From positions 1,240,001 through 1,304,000 of the forward strand of contig NZ_FNWF01000003.1 in the NCBI RefSeq assembly GCF_900106515.1: a stretch of 64,000 nucleotides of DNA, given 5' to 3'. A model generated the notes under the pieces. It had not been told where the DNA came from and ran no database searches. It worked only from the letters and a program-made list of their open reading frames with translations. Position numbers and translations under genes: made by a program. Source of the DNA: Peptoniphilus lacydonensis (lineage in GTDB: Bacteria > Bacillota > Clostridia > Tissierellales > Peptoniphilaceae). Numbering within the stretch: the first letter of the stretch is position 1; each line of letters begins with the position of its first letter. This document shows positions 33,759 to 42,978 of the stretch, in pieces.

Positions 33759-35303
33759 ATGAAAAAACTAATTGATTTAAATTATAAAAATTTAATAAGA
33801 TCAAAATGGTTTTTATTCTTTTATGGAATTAGTATCTTTACCTTTGTTTTTTATATAGTAATTTTAGATTTTTTTAATAATTCAAACTTAGTAAATTTCA
33901 TGAATACAACTCTATTTAGGCAGATAGTTTGTTTCGTAATTTGCTTTTTTATAGGGGCCGGTGAATTTTTAAAAAGTGAAGAGGTTGAGTTATCTTATCC
34001 AATTTCTACTGTTAAAATGAGATTAGCAAAGTATGTATCTATACTTTGCTTTTCGGTGTTTTATATAATTATAGATATAGCATTTGTTTTACTTTCTGGA
34101 TATATTTTAAAATATGATATGTCATATTTACTTAATATAGTTTTGGATCTAATAATTATAGATTTTTGTTTTATAAATTTGGGGATAATTTTAGGACTTA
34201 CTGCAGCAAGTTTGTTTAGATCAAAATATTGTTATATAATGATTGTAGTTTTTGTATATATTTTCAGTCCCATTTTTGACAAGGCTTTTTTATATAAATT
34301 TTTTTCTAGAGAAAGTACTATTGTATTAAAAAATTTAATGAGCGTTTTTAGAGATAATGTGAATATTTATAACTTTAGTTCTATTGGAATTGTTTATGAT
34401 AAATGTTATATTCTTGATAAACTATTTATAACATTCCTATCATTATTGGTTTTGAATGTATTTTTATACATAGAGTCAAAGGATAAAAAGATCATATTTT
34501 CTATTTTTTTATCTTTAACTTTAATTTTTTGTAGTGTAAATAATTATATCGATAATTTTTATAGTTACCATAATTATGATAATTTAAATGATAAGGCTAT
34601 TTTAGAAGAAGATTTAGAAATTTCTAGATATGATATGGATCTAAAAATAGATAATACATTAAAGAATAAATGCAAAATAGAAGTTTTAAACAAGGATTCA
34701 TTAAAAGACACCATAAGTTTTAATCTTGATTCTATTTTTAATATAGATAGCGTCAAGTTAGATGGTTTAAAAGTTGATTACATTAGAAAAAATGATGTAT
34801 TAATATTAAAGAACATAAATATCGGAAAAAATGAGAAAAAAGATATAGAAATTGATTACTCTGGAAATATTGAAGAGATTATAAATCCAGGTATTCTATT
34901 AAACTTTTCAAGTAAAAATTCCTCGAATTTCTTAATGTATTTAAATTGGTATCCTGTTTTAAAAATAGATAACGATATTGATTACCATATAAAAGTAAGT
35001 CATAAAAATAAATTAATAACAAATTTAAATGATTTTAAACTTTTAGATAAAGGGATTAACTATATAAATGGAAGAGAGAAATATTTATATATATCTACTG
35101 GATATTTTAGAGAGCACAATATATTAAATAGAGAGTTTATTTTATCTGAAGAAACATATAATAACGAATATAGATACATGAACGAGATAGAGTATTTTGA
35201 GGATAAGTTAGGGAAAAAATTTAAAAAAATTATTATAGCTCCGTCTGATAATTATTATAGAGAAGATAAAGATTATTTAGTAATTAGAGAGGATAATATA
35301 TGA
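33759..35303 (+). CDS. ABC-2-like membrane protein with extracytoplasmic domain
   Basis: A 514-residue protein: six hydrophobic helices in residues 15-265, then about 240 residues of predicted beta-rich extracytoplasmic domain (DLEISRYDMDLKIDNTLKNK...). The layout recalls the large ABC-2 permease / M1-aminopeptidase fusions, in which such a domain precedes the HExxH peptidase, but the protein stops before any catalytic motif. It may thus be a natural short form or a truncated member. It overlaps the ATPase gene by 4 bp. Very AT-rich with many ATA and TTA codons. Confidence 0.65.
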   Translation: MKKLIDLNYKNLIRSKWFLFFYGISIFTFVFYIVILDFFNNSNLVNFMNTTLFRQIVCFVICFFIGAGEFLKSEEVELSYPISTVKMRLAKYVSILCFSVFYIIIDIAFVLLSGYILKYDMSYLLNIVLDLIIIDFCFINLGIILGLTAASLFRSKYCYIMIVVFVYIFSPIFDKAFLYKFFSRESTIVLKNLMSVFRDNVNIYNFSSIGIVYDKCYILDKLFITFLSLLVLNVFLYIESKDKKIIFSIFLSLTLIFCSVNNYIDNFYSYHNYDNLNDKAILEEDLEISRYDMDLKIDNTLKNKCKIEVLNKDSLKDTISFNLDSIFNIDSVKLDGLKVDYIRKNDVLILKNINIGKNEKKDIEIDYSGNIEEIINPGILLNFSSKNSSNFLMYLNWYPVLKIDNDIDYHIKVSHKNKLITNLNDFKLLDKGINYINGREKYLYISTGYFREHNILNREFILSEETYNNEYRYMNEIEYFEDKLGKKFKKIIIAPSDNYYREDKDYLVIREDNI

Positions 35304-35929
35304 CTAATATTTTAAAGGCGAAAGATATTTATTTTTCTTATAAAAAAGGGGATATAATAAATGGAGCAAGTTTTGAAATTACAAGTGGAATAAATTTATT
35401 ATTAGGAGAAAATGGATCAGGGAAGTCAACTCTTATGAAAATCCTAGGAGGAATTTATAAAGCTTCATCAGGGGAAATTTATTTAAATGATATATCTTAT
35501 AAAGATGAATTGGAGATAAAGAAGAACATAGGGTATGTTCCTCAGAAGTTTAATTCATTTCAGAATATTAAGGTAGAGGAATATTTGTCTTTCATTAGTA
35601 GTTTTAATGACCATGGGAATATTGATTTAACTTTACTAGAAATAGATAATTTTAAAGATAAATATATGAGAGAGTTATCTGAAGGAATGCAAAAAAGAGT
35701 ACTTGTAGCAGCAGCTTTAAGTTTAAATCCTAAGGTTATACTTGCAGATGAGCCTACATCTGGTTTAGATAAAAATGGTAGGATAAAATTAAGAAAACTT
35801 TTTTCGATAATAAATGAGAAATTTCCCGAAAAAATTATTATATTCTCATCACATCTGGACGAAGATATTTATGATGACGTAAATTTTATATATGAAGTTA
35901 AAAATGGTAAAGTAATAAAATATGATTAA
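35300..35929 (+). CDS. ABC transporter ATP-binding protein
   Basis: A 209-residue ATPase. Walker A is GENGSGKST, the signature LSEGMQKRVLVAAAL (slightly off the LSGGQ consensus), Walker B VILADEPTSGLDK and the switch His in FSSHLDEDI. It has the short form typical of ABC-2 exporters for antibiotics, bacteriocins or lipids. ATGA overlap with the gene before, 8-bp overlap with the permease after, so all three are one coupled unit. Confidence 0.9.
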   Translation: MTNILKAKDIYFSYKKGDIINGASFEITSGINLLLGENGSGKSTLMKILGGIYKASSGEIYLNDISYKDELEIKKNIGYVPQKFNSFQNIKVEEYLSFISSFNDHGNIDLTLLEIDNFKDKYMRELSEGMQKRVLVAAALSLNPKVILADEPTSGLDKNGRIKLRKLFSIINEKFPEKIIIFSSHLDEDIYDDVNFIYEVKNGKVIKYD

Positions 35930-36602
35930 TTTAATAAAGACTAATATAAAAAATAATAGGGTTAGTTTTATAGTGACATTGATTTTAATTGTTATAAGTA
36001 ATATTATAATTTTTGAAACTGATATACAAAAAAATCTCGATTTATTTAATACAGGATTATATAAATGGTATGAGCTACTTATGCCACTTATACCAATGTA
36101 TTTTATTATTTCTGCAAATTCTGATTTCTTTTCTAAAGATAATATTGAATATTTTTATACTTTGCCAATTTCTATAGAAAAGTCACTTATCTTAAAAAAC
36201 ATTATTTTCATTATAATGTTTTTTATATTATTTACTCCTGGCATTTATAGGATAAACTTTTATATAGTTAATAATTTTGGAAAAAGTTATTTACCAAAGG
36301 GCGGATTATACCTATATGTTTTAGAGAATCTTTTTATATTGTGCTCATATACTTTATTTATTTTAATTATATTTAAAGAGTTTTATTTTTCTATAGGATT
36401 TTTAGTAATATATATTCTCTTTGATTACTTTACAGGGGGTTCATTTTTAAATCTGTTCACAATATATGGATTTACTTTCAGAAAGTTTTCCGAAGAAGGA
36501 TTTATTTTTAATAGATTATTAGTTTTATTTATAGGATTGATTTCGTATTTGGTATCATATCTGATATTAAAAAAATTTAAAATATATAGAAAATTAATTT
36601 AA
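35922..36602 (+). CDS. ABC transporter permease subunit
   Basis: A 226-residue membrane protein with about six hydrophobic helices, starting MINLIKTNIKNNRVSFIVTLILIV. It fits the ABC-2 type permease layout (MPLIPMYFIISANSDFFSKDNIEYFYTLPIS holds the coupling-like loop). It is the partner of the ATPase and, probably, of the larger membrane protein. Cargo unknown. The following 36603-36813 holds no gene and no clear terminator. Confidence 0.75.
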   Translation: MINLIKTNIKNNRVSFIVTLILIVISNIIIFETDIQKNLDLFNTGLYKWYELLMPLIPMYFIISANSDFFSKDNIEYFYTLPISIEKSLILKNIIFIIMFFILFTPGIYRINFYIVNNFGKSYLPKGGLYLYVLENLFILCSYTLFILIIFKEFYFSIGFLVIYILFDYFTGGSFLNLFTIYGFTFRKFSEEGFIFNRLLVLFIGLISYLVSYLILKKFKIYRKLI

Positions 36603-36813
36603 ACTTATTTTAAGTAATAATTTTTTGAAGATTATATAAAAATTATTTTGAGAATAAGTTATTAACTTTAAGTAAATATAAAATGGTTTTCCGCTTCCTT
36701 TTTTAAAGAAAAGTATTAATTAAATTTAGATACTAAAGAAGCTTGAAAAAGATTGTGATTTAAACTAAAATAGAAGTGTAACGAAGTACATAAAAATTTT
36801 AAGGAGGATGTAA

Positions 36814-37755
36814 ATGAAAGCGTTAATGGTAGACTATATGTCAGATGTAATTGACAAAGGACTTGAAGAAAGAGGTATTGAACTTGACAAGGTAATGCTT
36901 CCAACTTCAGAAAAGTTAGCAGAAATTATTGAACCTTATGATTTTCTATTCATGAGAGTTGACCCATTCATCAACAAGGAAGTTCTTGATGCTGCTAAAA
37001 ACTTAAAGGCAATTTTTGTTGGTTCAACTGGAACAAACCATATTGATCTTGACTATGCAAAAGAAAAAAATATTCCAGTTAAAAACTCTCCAGGACAAAA
37101 TGCAAATGCAGTTGCTGAACTTGTTTTTGCAAAAATGTTAGACCTTTATAGGAATTCTGTACAAGCTCAAAATGAAGTTAAAGGTGGAATTTGGAATAAA
37201 TATAGATGGATTGGTAGAGAACTTAGAAATAAGACTCTAGGAATTTGTGGTTTTGGTGCAATTGGTAGAAGAGTTGCAGAAATTGCTAATGTATTCCATA
37301 TGAATGTTATTGCTTATGATCCATTCTTAAAACCAGAAGATATTAAAGTTGACTATGTAGAACTTGTTGATTTTGATAAAATCGTATCAGATTCTGACAT
37401 TATTACTCTTCATATGCCACTAACTCCTGATACTAAGAATTTATTCTCAGCAAAAGAATTTGAAAAAATGAAGGACGGAGCTTGCATTATCAATGCTGCA
37501 CGTGGTGGAATTGTAAATGAAGAAGATCTTTACGAATACATCAAAAATGGCAAGTTAGGTGGAGCAAACTTAGATACACTTTCAAACGAACTTGGATCTG
37601 GAGGACTTGACACTCAAGACGTTCCAGTTGAAAATAAATTATTTGAACTTGATAGACTTTATGTAACTCCACATATTGGTGGATCTACAATTGATGCTCA
37701 AGATGATATTGGAAATGTAATCCTAAAGAACTTTGATGAACTTTTTGGAAACTAA
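36814..37755 (+). CDS. D-2-hydroxyacid dehydrogenase
   Basis: A 313-residue NAD-dependent enzyme. The Rossmann motif is CGFGAIGRRVAEIA; the catalytic triad is Arg230 in AARGGIVNEEDL, Glu259 in LDTLSNELG and His287 in TPHIGGST. It belongs to the D-3-phosphoglycerate / D-lactate dehydrogenase family, but the substrate is not clear: it lacks the ACT domain of full PGDH and serA partners are absent. AAGGAGGATG precedes the ATG. Single-gene unit with a terminator. Confidence 0.88.
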   Translation: MKALMVDYMSDVIDKGLEERGIELDKVMLPTSEKLAEIIEPYDFLFMRVDPFINKEVLDAAKNLKAIFVGSTGTNHIDLDYAKEKNIPVKNSPGQNANAVAELVFAKMLDLYRNSVQAQNEVKGGIWNKYRWIGRELRNKTLGICGFGAIGRRVAEIANVFHMNVIAYDPFLKPEDIKVDYVELVDFDKIVSDSDIITLHMPLTPDTKNLFSAKEFEKMKDGACIINAARGGIVNEEDLYEYIKNGKLGGANLDTLSNELGSGGLDTQDVPVENKLFELDRLYVTPHIGGSTIDAQDDIGNVILKNFDELFGN

Positions 37756-37777
37756 TAAATAAAAATTAAATTTTAAT

Positions 37778-37811
37778 CTGCCTTGTAACATTAGTTATGA
37801 GGCAGTTTTTT
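37778..37811 (+). terminator. Terminator
   Basis: CTGCCT / AGGCAG with an inner GTAAC / GTTAT pair and a T run, just after the dehydrogenase gene. Confidence 0.82.
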
Positions 37812-37872
37812 ATGTAAAATTTACTCATTGTAATAAAAGTTTTTTTATAATATAGTAAAAAGGGAGGTAAAA

Positions 37873-39477
37873 ATGAAGGATTTAAAAACTTTAATTACTC
37901 TACTATTTGTATTTACAGCAATTATTTTTATATACGAGTACTATGTAAAAAAGAAAAATGAGAGAATTTTAAGGAAAGAAATAAGAGAAAAATTTGGTAA
38001 AGTCCATTCAAATGGTTTTAAATGTAAAGTTGACGGTATATATAAAAGACTTGGCGGGAATTTAACAGAAATTACATATAATGATCTAAATTTTGATAAA
38101 ATTTTGGAAAAAATGAATCACAACATGTCCAAAATCGGATTGGAATATTTTTATTATAGCATAAGAAATTTAATTTTGAATAAAGATACTTTGAGAAAAG
38201 TTCAAGACAATAGGAATAAATATAAAGATAAATTAGACTCATTATTGGATATTGAGTTTCAACTTGGAAATATTGGATTTTTTAAGGAGGATGTTCTTGA
38301 ATTAATTGAAGACGAAGTTGAAATAGATAAGGAACTGGAAATTTTTGCAAGAATTTTTTCTTTCACAATTGTTTATATAATTATTCTTTTTATTTTTTTT
38401 AAAAGCATGGCAGCACTTTTTATATTTCTTTTAATTACAATTAATATTCTAATATATAAAAAATTTAATATTTTGACATTGGGAAAACTTGAAGCACTTG
38501 TTAGAATTAAAAGTATTTTATTTGTAGCAGAGAACATGACAAAATTAAAGGATGATATATTTACAGAAGAGTTGGAAGAAATCCAAAATATTTTAAAAGA
38601 AATATTGCCATTAAAGAGAACTTTAAAATCCTTTGGATTTTTGACAGGCAATGCAGAAATGGATTTTGCGGAAACTTATAAAAATGTTTTGTTTTTATCA
38701 GAAGCTAGGAGATTTTCGAAGTCGCAAAAATATTTCAAAAAGTACAGAGATAAAATCTTTAGACTTTATTATTTAGTTGGAAAAATTGATTGTGAGATAG
38801 GAATTATATCTATAGCCAAAGCTTACGACACAAGGGATGCAGTTTACGGAGAAGAAATATTTGGAGAAAAATTATACAATCCTTTATTAAAAGGAGCGGT
38901 TCCAAATGATTTGAATTTAGAAAAATCAATATTACTTACAGGTTCTAATGCTTCTGGGAAGTCAACATATCTTAGGACAATTGGAATAAATTCAGTTTTT
39001 GCACTGAGCTTTGGGATTTTCTTTGGGAAGTATTTTGAGATAAAGCCAGTTAAAGTAACTTCTGCGATAGATATTAGCGATTCAATAATGGAAAATCTTT
39101 CCTATTTTATGGCAGAGTCAAAGGCAATAGGAGAGATGATAGAAGATGGTGAGGAAAAATTAATTTTACTTGATGAAATTTTTAGAGGAACTAATACAGT
39201 AGATAGAATTGCATCTGGGGCGGCAACTCTAAAATATTTGGCGAGTGGCAATCATGTAGTTGCGGCAACTCATGATATAGAGTTAACAGTTTTATTAAAA
39301 AATTATTTTAACAATAAACATTTTGAAGAGAAAATTGTCAATGGAGATATAAAATTTGATTATTTACTAAAGGATGGACCAGCTACAACTAGAAATGCAA
39401 TTGCAATTTTAGACAATTTAAATTATCCAGAGGAAATAATAAAAAATGCAAAAGAGCTTGTTAAAAATTTTGAATAA
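37873..39477 (+). CDS. Membrane-anchored MutS-family ATPase
   Basis: A 534-residue protein with only the lever and ATPase parts of MutS. Walker A is LLTGSNASGKSTYLRTIG; the MutS-type Walker B is LILLDEIFRGTNTVDRIASG; the HDIEL segment AATHDIELTVLL follows. It lacks the mismatch-binding domain. A membrane helix lies at residues 7-23 and a hydrophobic double span at about 165-195, so it is probably tethered to the membrane. Such proteins are annotated as MutS-related; a mismatch-repair role is doubtful. GGGAGG precedes the ATG. Confidence 0.85.
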   Translation: MKDLKTLITLLFVFTAIIFIYEYYVKKKNERILRKEIREKFGKVHSNGFKCKVDGIYKRLGGNLTEITYNDLNFDKILEKMNHNMSKIGLEYFYYSIRNLILNKDTLRKVQDNRNKYKDKLDSLLDIEFQLGNIGFFKEDVLELIEDEVEIDKELEIFARIFSFTIVYIIILFIFFKSMAALFIFLLITINILIYKKFNILTLGKLEALVRIKSILFVAENMTKLKDDIFTEELEEIQNILKEILPLKRTLKSFGFLTGNAEMDFAETYKNVLFLSEARRFSKSQKYFKKYRDKIFRLYYLVGKIDCEIGIISIAKAYDTRDAVYGEEIFGEKLYNPLLKGAVPNDLNLEKSILLTGSNASGKSTYLRTIGINSVFALSFGIFFGKYFEIKPVKVTSAIDISDSIMENLSYFMAESKAIGEMIEDGEEKLILLDEIFRGTNTVDRIASGAATLKYLASGNHVVAATHDIELTVLLKNYFNNKHFEEKIVNGDIKFDYLLKDGPATTRNAIAILDNLNYPEEIIKNAKELVKNFE

Positions 39478-39487
39478 AATGATGAGG

Positions 39488-39515
39488 TAATCGAGTGTAA
39501 CGCTCGATTATTTTT
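39488..39515 (+). terminator. Terminator
   Basis: Perfect 8-bp TAATCGAG / CTCGATTA stem, 7-nt loop and T run. Confidence 0.9.
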
Positions 39516-39614
39516 GTATAGGCTTAGGATAAAATTTTATTACTTTAATTGCTTTTTGTAATAATATATAATGTAATTATAATATAAATTTAAAACAGGG
39601 CGGTGAAGTGAAGT

Positions 39615-40220
39615 ATGAGGATATATTTTACAAGACATGGTGAAACTGAGTGGAATAAAGAGGGGACTATTCAAGGGCAAATGGATTCCCCTTTGACGGA
39701 AAATGGAATAAGAATGGGAAAGATTCTTCATGAAAAATCAAAAGACGTTCACTTTGATGAAGTTTACTCTTCAGACCTTGGTAGAGCGTATGATACTGCA
39801 AAATTAATTTGTCCCAACAGTCATATTGTCAAGACTTCTCTTCTTCGTGAAATAGATGTGGGATATTGGTCTGGAAAAAATATAAATGAAGTTAAAAAAG
39901 ACGATAGTAGGCTTCACAGGCTTTATTTTGATAATCCGAACAAGTATAATCGTGTAGATGGAGAAAGTTTGTATGATTTGAGAAGTCGTGTGGAAAAATT
40001 TTTTGAGTATGCAGTTTATCCTGAGCTAGATGAAACTATTTTAGTTGTGGCTCACGGTGTTACCATTGTTGCCATGTATTCTATTATGGAAGAAGTACCT
40101 ATGGAAAATTTTTGGGATAATAAAGTCAGAAGAAATGGTGAGTTTAATATAGCAGACTATCACGCTGGGAAGTTTAAAATTGTAAAGAAAGCTCCACAAA
40201 ATCCTGTGGATTCAATTTGA
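39615..40220 (+). CDS. Histidine phosphatase family protein (phosphoglycerate mutase-like)
   Basis: A 201-residue phosphatase. FTRHGETEWNKEG carries the phospho-accepting His; the second catalytic His is in VVAHGVTIVAMY; LREIDVGYWSG is the conserved substrate loop. It opens a three-gene unit with the thioredoxin-reductase-like and propeller-thioredoxin genes (10 bp to the next). Substrate unknown; cofactor-dependent mutases and small-molecule phosphatases share these motifs. Confidence 0.88.
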   Translation: MRIYFTRHGETEWNKEGTIQGQMDSPLTENGIRMGKILHEKSKDVHFDEVYSSDLGRAYDTAKLICPNSHIVKTSLLREIDVGYWSGKNINEVKKDDSRLHRLYFDNPNKYNRVDGESLYDLRSRVEKFFEYAVYPELDETILVVAHGVTIVAMYSIMEEVPMENFWDNKVRRNGEFNIADYHAGKFKIVKKAPQNPVDSI

Positions 40221-40230
40221 GGATGATTAT

Positions 40231-41166
40231 ATGAAAAGTTATGATTTAATTATAGTAGGTGCCGGTGCATCTGGACTTAGTGCAGCTATTTATGCTGGCA
40301 GATCCATTTTAAAAACTCTTGTTATAGAGAAATTTTCCTTTGGGGGAAGAGTAAACGATACTCCAAAAATTATTAATTATCCGGGGTTTAGAGAAATTTC
40401 AGGAAGAGATCTTATAAATGAATTTAGGAAACAAGCAGAAAATTTTGATACCAATGAATTTATTTATGGCACAGTTTCTAAAATTGAAAAGATAGATGAT
40501 GGGTTTAAAGTGAAAACGGCAAGGAGAAAAGAATTTAGTGCTAAGGCAATTATTATTGCAACTGGAACTTATGCAAAGATGATAAATGTTCCTGGTGAAA
40601 AAGAATTTGCAGGACGAGGCGTGTCTTATTGTTCTACTTGCGATGCAGATTATTTTAAAGACAAGGATATACACATTTTGGGATCTGGTGACTTGGCACT
40701 TGAAGAGGCGGATTATCTTTCTAATTTTGCAAATTCAATTAATATGATAATTATTCATGAAGAGGGAAATTTTGATGGAAATGAATTGGAAGTTAAAAGG
40801 AATTTAAAAAATCCAAAAATTTCTTACACTTGGAATTCTAAATTAAGTGGAATTTATGGAAATGACAGAGTGGATTCTTTGGAAATTTTAAATTTAGTTG
40901 ACAATGAATCCATGAGAGTGTCTTCTGATGGAATTTTTATTTTTGCTGGTATGAGCCCAAATTCTGATTTTGTAAAAGATTTAGTTGATGTTGATGAGTT
41001 TGGATTTATAAAAACTGATGATTATATGAAAACTTCTGTTGAGGGAGTTTTTGCGGCGGGAGATATAAGAAAAAAGTCACTTAGACAAATTGTGACAGCA
41101 GCAAATGACGGAGCAGTTGCTACAGTTTATGCAGAAAAATATATTAGAGATAGAGGTGCGAAGTGA
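40231..41166 (+). CDS. Thioredoxin reductase-like flavoprotein lacking the NADPH signature
   Basis: A 311-residue flavoprotein. FAD site: IVGAGASGLSAAIYAGRS. Redox disulfide: Cys134 and Cys137 in YCSTCDADY. Second FAD segment: VEGVFAAGDIRKKSLRQI. The second Rossmann motif LGSGDLALEEADYL is kept, but the HRRxxxR that holds NADPH in normal TrxB reads His176-Glu-Glu-Gly, so NADPH is unlikely. This resembles clostridial ferredoxin-dependent flavin thioredoxin reductases; electron donor is an inference. GTGA overlap with the propeller-thioredoxin gene suggests that protein is its partner. Confidence 0.87.
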   Translation: MKSYDLIIVGAGASGLSAAIYAGRSILKTLVIEKFSFGGRVNDTPKIINYPGFREISGRDLINEFRKQAENFDTNEFIYGTVSKIEKIDDGFKVKTARRKEFSAKAIIIATGTYAKMINVPGEKEFAGRGVSYCSTCDADYFKDKDIHILGSGDLALEEADYLSNFANSINMIIIHEEGNFDGNELEVKRNLKNPKISYTWNSKLSGIYGNDRVDSLEILNLVDNESMRVSSDGIFIFAGMSPNSDFVKDLVDVDEFGFIKTDDYMKTSVEGVFAAGDIRKKSLRQIVTAANDGAVATVYAEKYIRDRGAK

Positions 41167-42950
41167 GAGTATATCCAAGGGGAACTGTGCTCTACAATAG
41201 AGAAAAAGCATACAGTGGAATAAATTTAATTTCAACAGCAAAGGACGGAGCGCTTATTACAAAAATGGATGGCACAGAGTTAAAGAGATATGCTGTAAAT
41301 CCAATGCCTGCAAAGATGATTCCAAATAAGAATATAATGAGTGTATCTTCTTTTAGATCTTCTGATTTTGGAGTTAGTGATGGTATAAAACTTTTGGAAT
41401 TTGATAAAAACGGAAAAATTGTATTTGATTTTGATAAGTTTAAATATACAGAAGACAGAGGATACACTTCAAAGTGGATGGCAAGAGCACATTCGGACTT
41501 TCAAAGAGAGGGAAATAGCCTTGGATATTATTATCCAGGCGAAAAAATTGTGGAAAATGGAAAGACGCTTTTATTAGTTCACGATGAAATTGTTGACAGT
41601 AAAATTTCTGACAAAACTCTTTTAGATGATGTAATTTTGGAAATTGATGACGAAGGAAACATTCTTTGGAAATTTTCCTTTAGTGAGCATTTTGACGAAC
41701 TTGGTTTTTCCGAAGAAGCTAAAAATGTAATTTATAGAAATCCAAATCTTAGAATTACAGAGAAACCTCTTGGAAATTATTTGGATGTTACATCAATTTC
41801 TACAATTGGAGAAAATAAATGGTTCGACCAAGGTGATCCACGCTTTCATCCAGACAATATTTTATTTACTGCAAGGGCAGCAAATATTATTGGAATAGTC
41901 GATAAAAAAAGATCGAGAATTTGTTACAAATTGGGACCAAAGTTTTCAGACTTTAAAAAAGTTGATCCAGTAGTGGGTTCTGCCTTTGCAAGTATTGTGC
42001 CTAAGGGACTTCCTGGAGAAGGAAACCTTTTAATTTTTGACAATGGTGGGAGATGTGGTTATGGATCTCCAACTCTCACTTCACAGTCAGGATTACTTCC
42101 CTTTGTTAGAAATTATTCTAGAATTCTTGAGATAAATCCAGTTACACTTTCAGTAAATTGGTCTGTGGATCCAAGAGATTTTGGATTTTCAATTCCAATT
42201 AATGGATATAAATTTTATTCACCCTATGGAGGAAATTTACAAAGACTTCCCAATGGAAATACTCTCATAACTCTAGCCACAGAGGGAATGGTAATTGAAA
42301 TTACAAATTCAAAAGAAATAGTTTGGCAGTGGACTTGTCCTTACAGAACTACGACAGAAAATCTTTTGAAAAATAATATGATTTACAGAGTTTATCGTTA
42401 CCCTTATGAATATTTAGATGTAGATGATTTTGAAAATGAAATAGAAGAGATAGAAGATGCATCTTATTATAAATTAAAGGGAGCAGGATCTTTCAAATCT
42501 GTGGAAGTTACAAATGTAGCAAGAAGTGAACTTACAAACGATATAGATCCACTTTCACAAGAATCGGAATCAGTAAAAGATCTTGTAGAAAATAAGAAAA
42601 TAATAAAAAGAAATGAATCGCAAATAAAATATGTAAATCAAAACTATTTTGACGAAACTATAAATAAGGAAAAAGCTGCAATAATAATTTATGGAGCACA
42701 GAGATGTTCACACTGCGAATCATTAATAGAAGTTATGGAAGTTCTTTTGGAAGAAGAATTTAAGGAAGTAAACTGCTACTATATGGATCTCGATAAAAAC
42801 AAAGACTTTGCAGAAAAATATGAAATTTTTCAACTTCCAAGAGTTTCTTTTTATAGTGATGGAGAAAAAGTTTACGAGTTTATGGGAGAAAAGTCCTATG
42901 ATGAAATTGCAGGCTTAATAGAAAAATATTTACTTGAAGTGGATGAATAG
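41163..42950 (+). CDS. Arylsulfotransferase-like beta-propeller fused to thioredoxin domain
   Basis: A 595-residue fusion. Residues 1-430 are repeats of beta-propeller type with ASST-like phrases (ILEIDDEGNILWKF, RFHPDNILFTARAANIIGIV, LEINPVTLSVNWSV, NLQRLPNGNTLITLATEGMVIEI). Residues 495-595 are a thioredoxin fold with Cys515 and Cys518 in AQRCSHCESL and cis-Pro region QLPRVSFY. No signal peptide, so cytoplasmic, unlike periplasmic ASST. GTG start overlapping the reductase stop. It may be a redox-regulated enzyme or a protein with its own reductant; the reaction is unknown. Confidence 0.75.
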   Translation: MRVYPRGTVLYNREKAYSGINLISTAKDGALITKMDGTELKRYAVNPMPAKMIPNKNIMSVSSFRSSDFGVSDGIKLLEFDKNGKIVFDFDKFKYTEDRGYTSKWMARAHSDFQREGNSLGYYYPGEKIVENGKTLLLVHDEIVDSKISDKTLLDDVILEIDDEGNILWKFSFSEHFDELGFSEEAKNVIYRNPNLRITEKPLGNYLDVTSISTIGENKWFDQGDPRFHPDNILFTARAANIIGIVDKKRSRICYKLGPKFSDFKKVDPVVGSAFASIVPKGLPGEGNLLIFDNGGRCGYGSPTLTSQSGLLPFVRNYSRILEINPVTLSVNWSVDPRDFGFSIPINGYKFYSPYGGNLQRLPNGNTLITLATEGMVIEITNSKEIVWQWTCPYRTTTENLLKNNMIYRVYRYPYEYLDVDDFENEIEEIEDASYYKLKGAGSFKSVEVTNVARSELTNDIDPLSQESESVKDLVENKKIIKRNESQIKYVNQNYFDETINKEKAAIIIYGAQRCSHCESLIEVMEVLLEEEFKEVNCYYMDLDKNKDFAEKYEIFQLPRVSFYSDGEKVYEFMGEKSYDEIAGLIEKYLLEVDE

Positions 42951-42978
42951 AAAAACTGGGGTGTTTCCTCAGTTTTTT
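42951..42978. terminator. Bidirectional terminator overlapping the HAD gene end
   Basis: AAAAACTGGGG / CCTCAGTTTTT with one G-U and a short loop, between convergent genes; it reaches into the last codons of the HAD gene. Confidence 0.8.
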
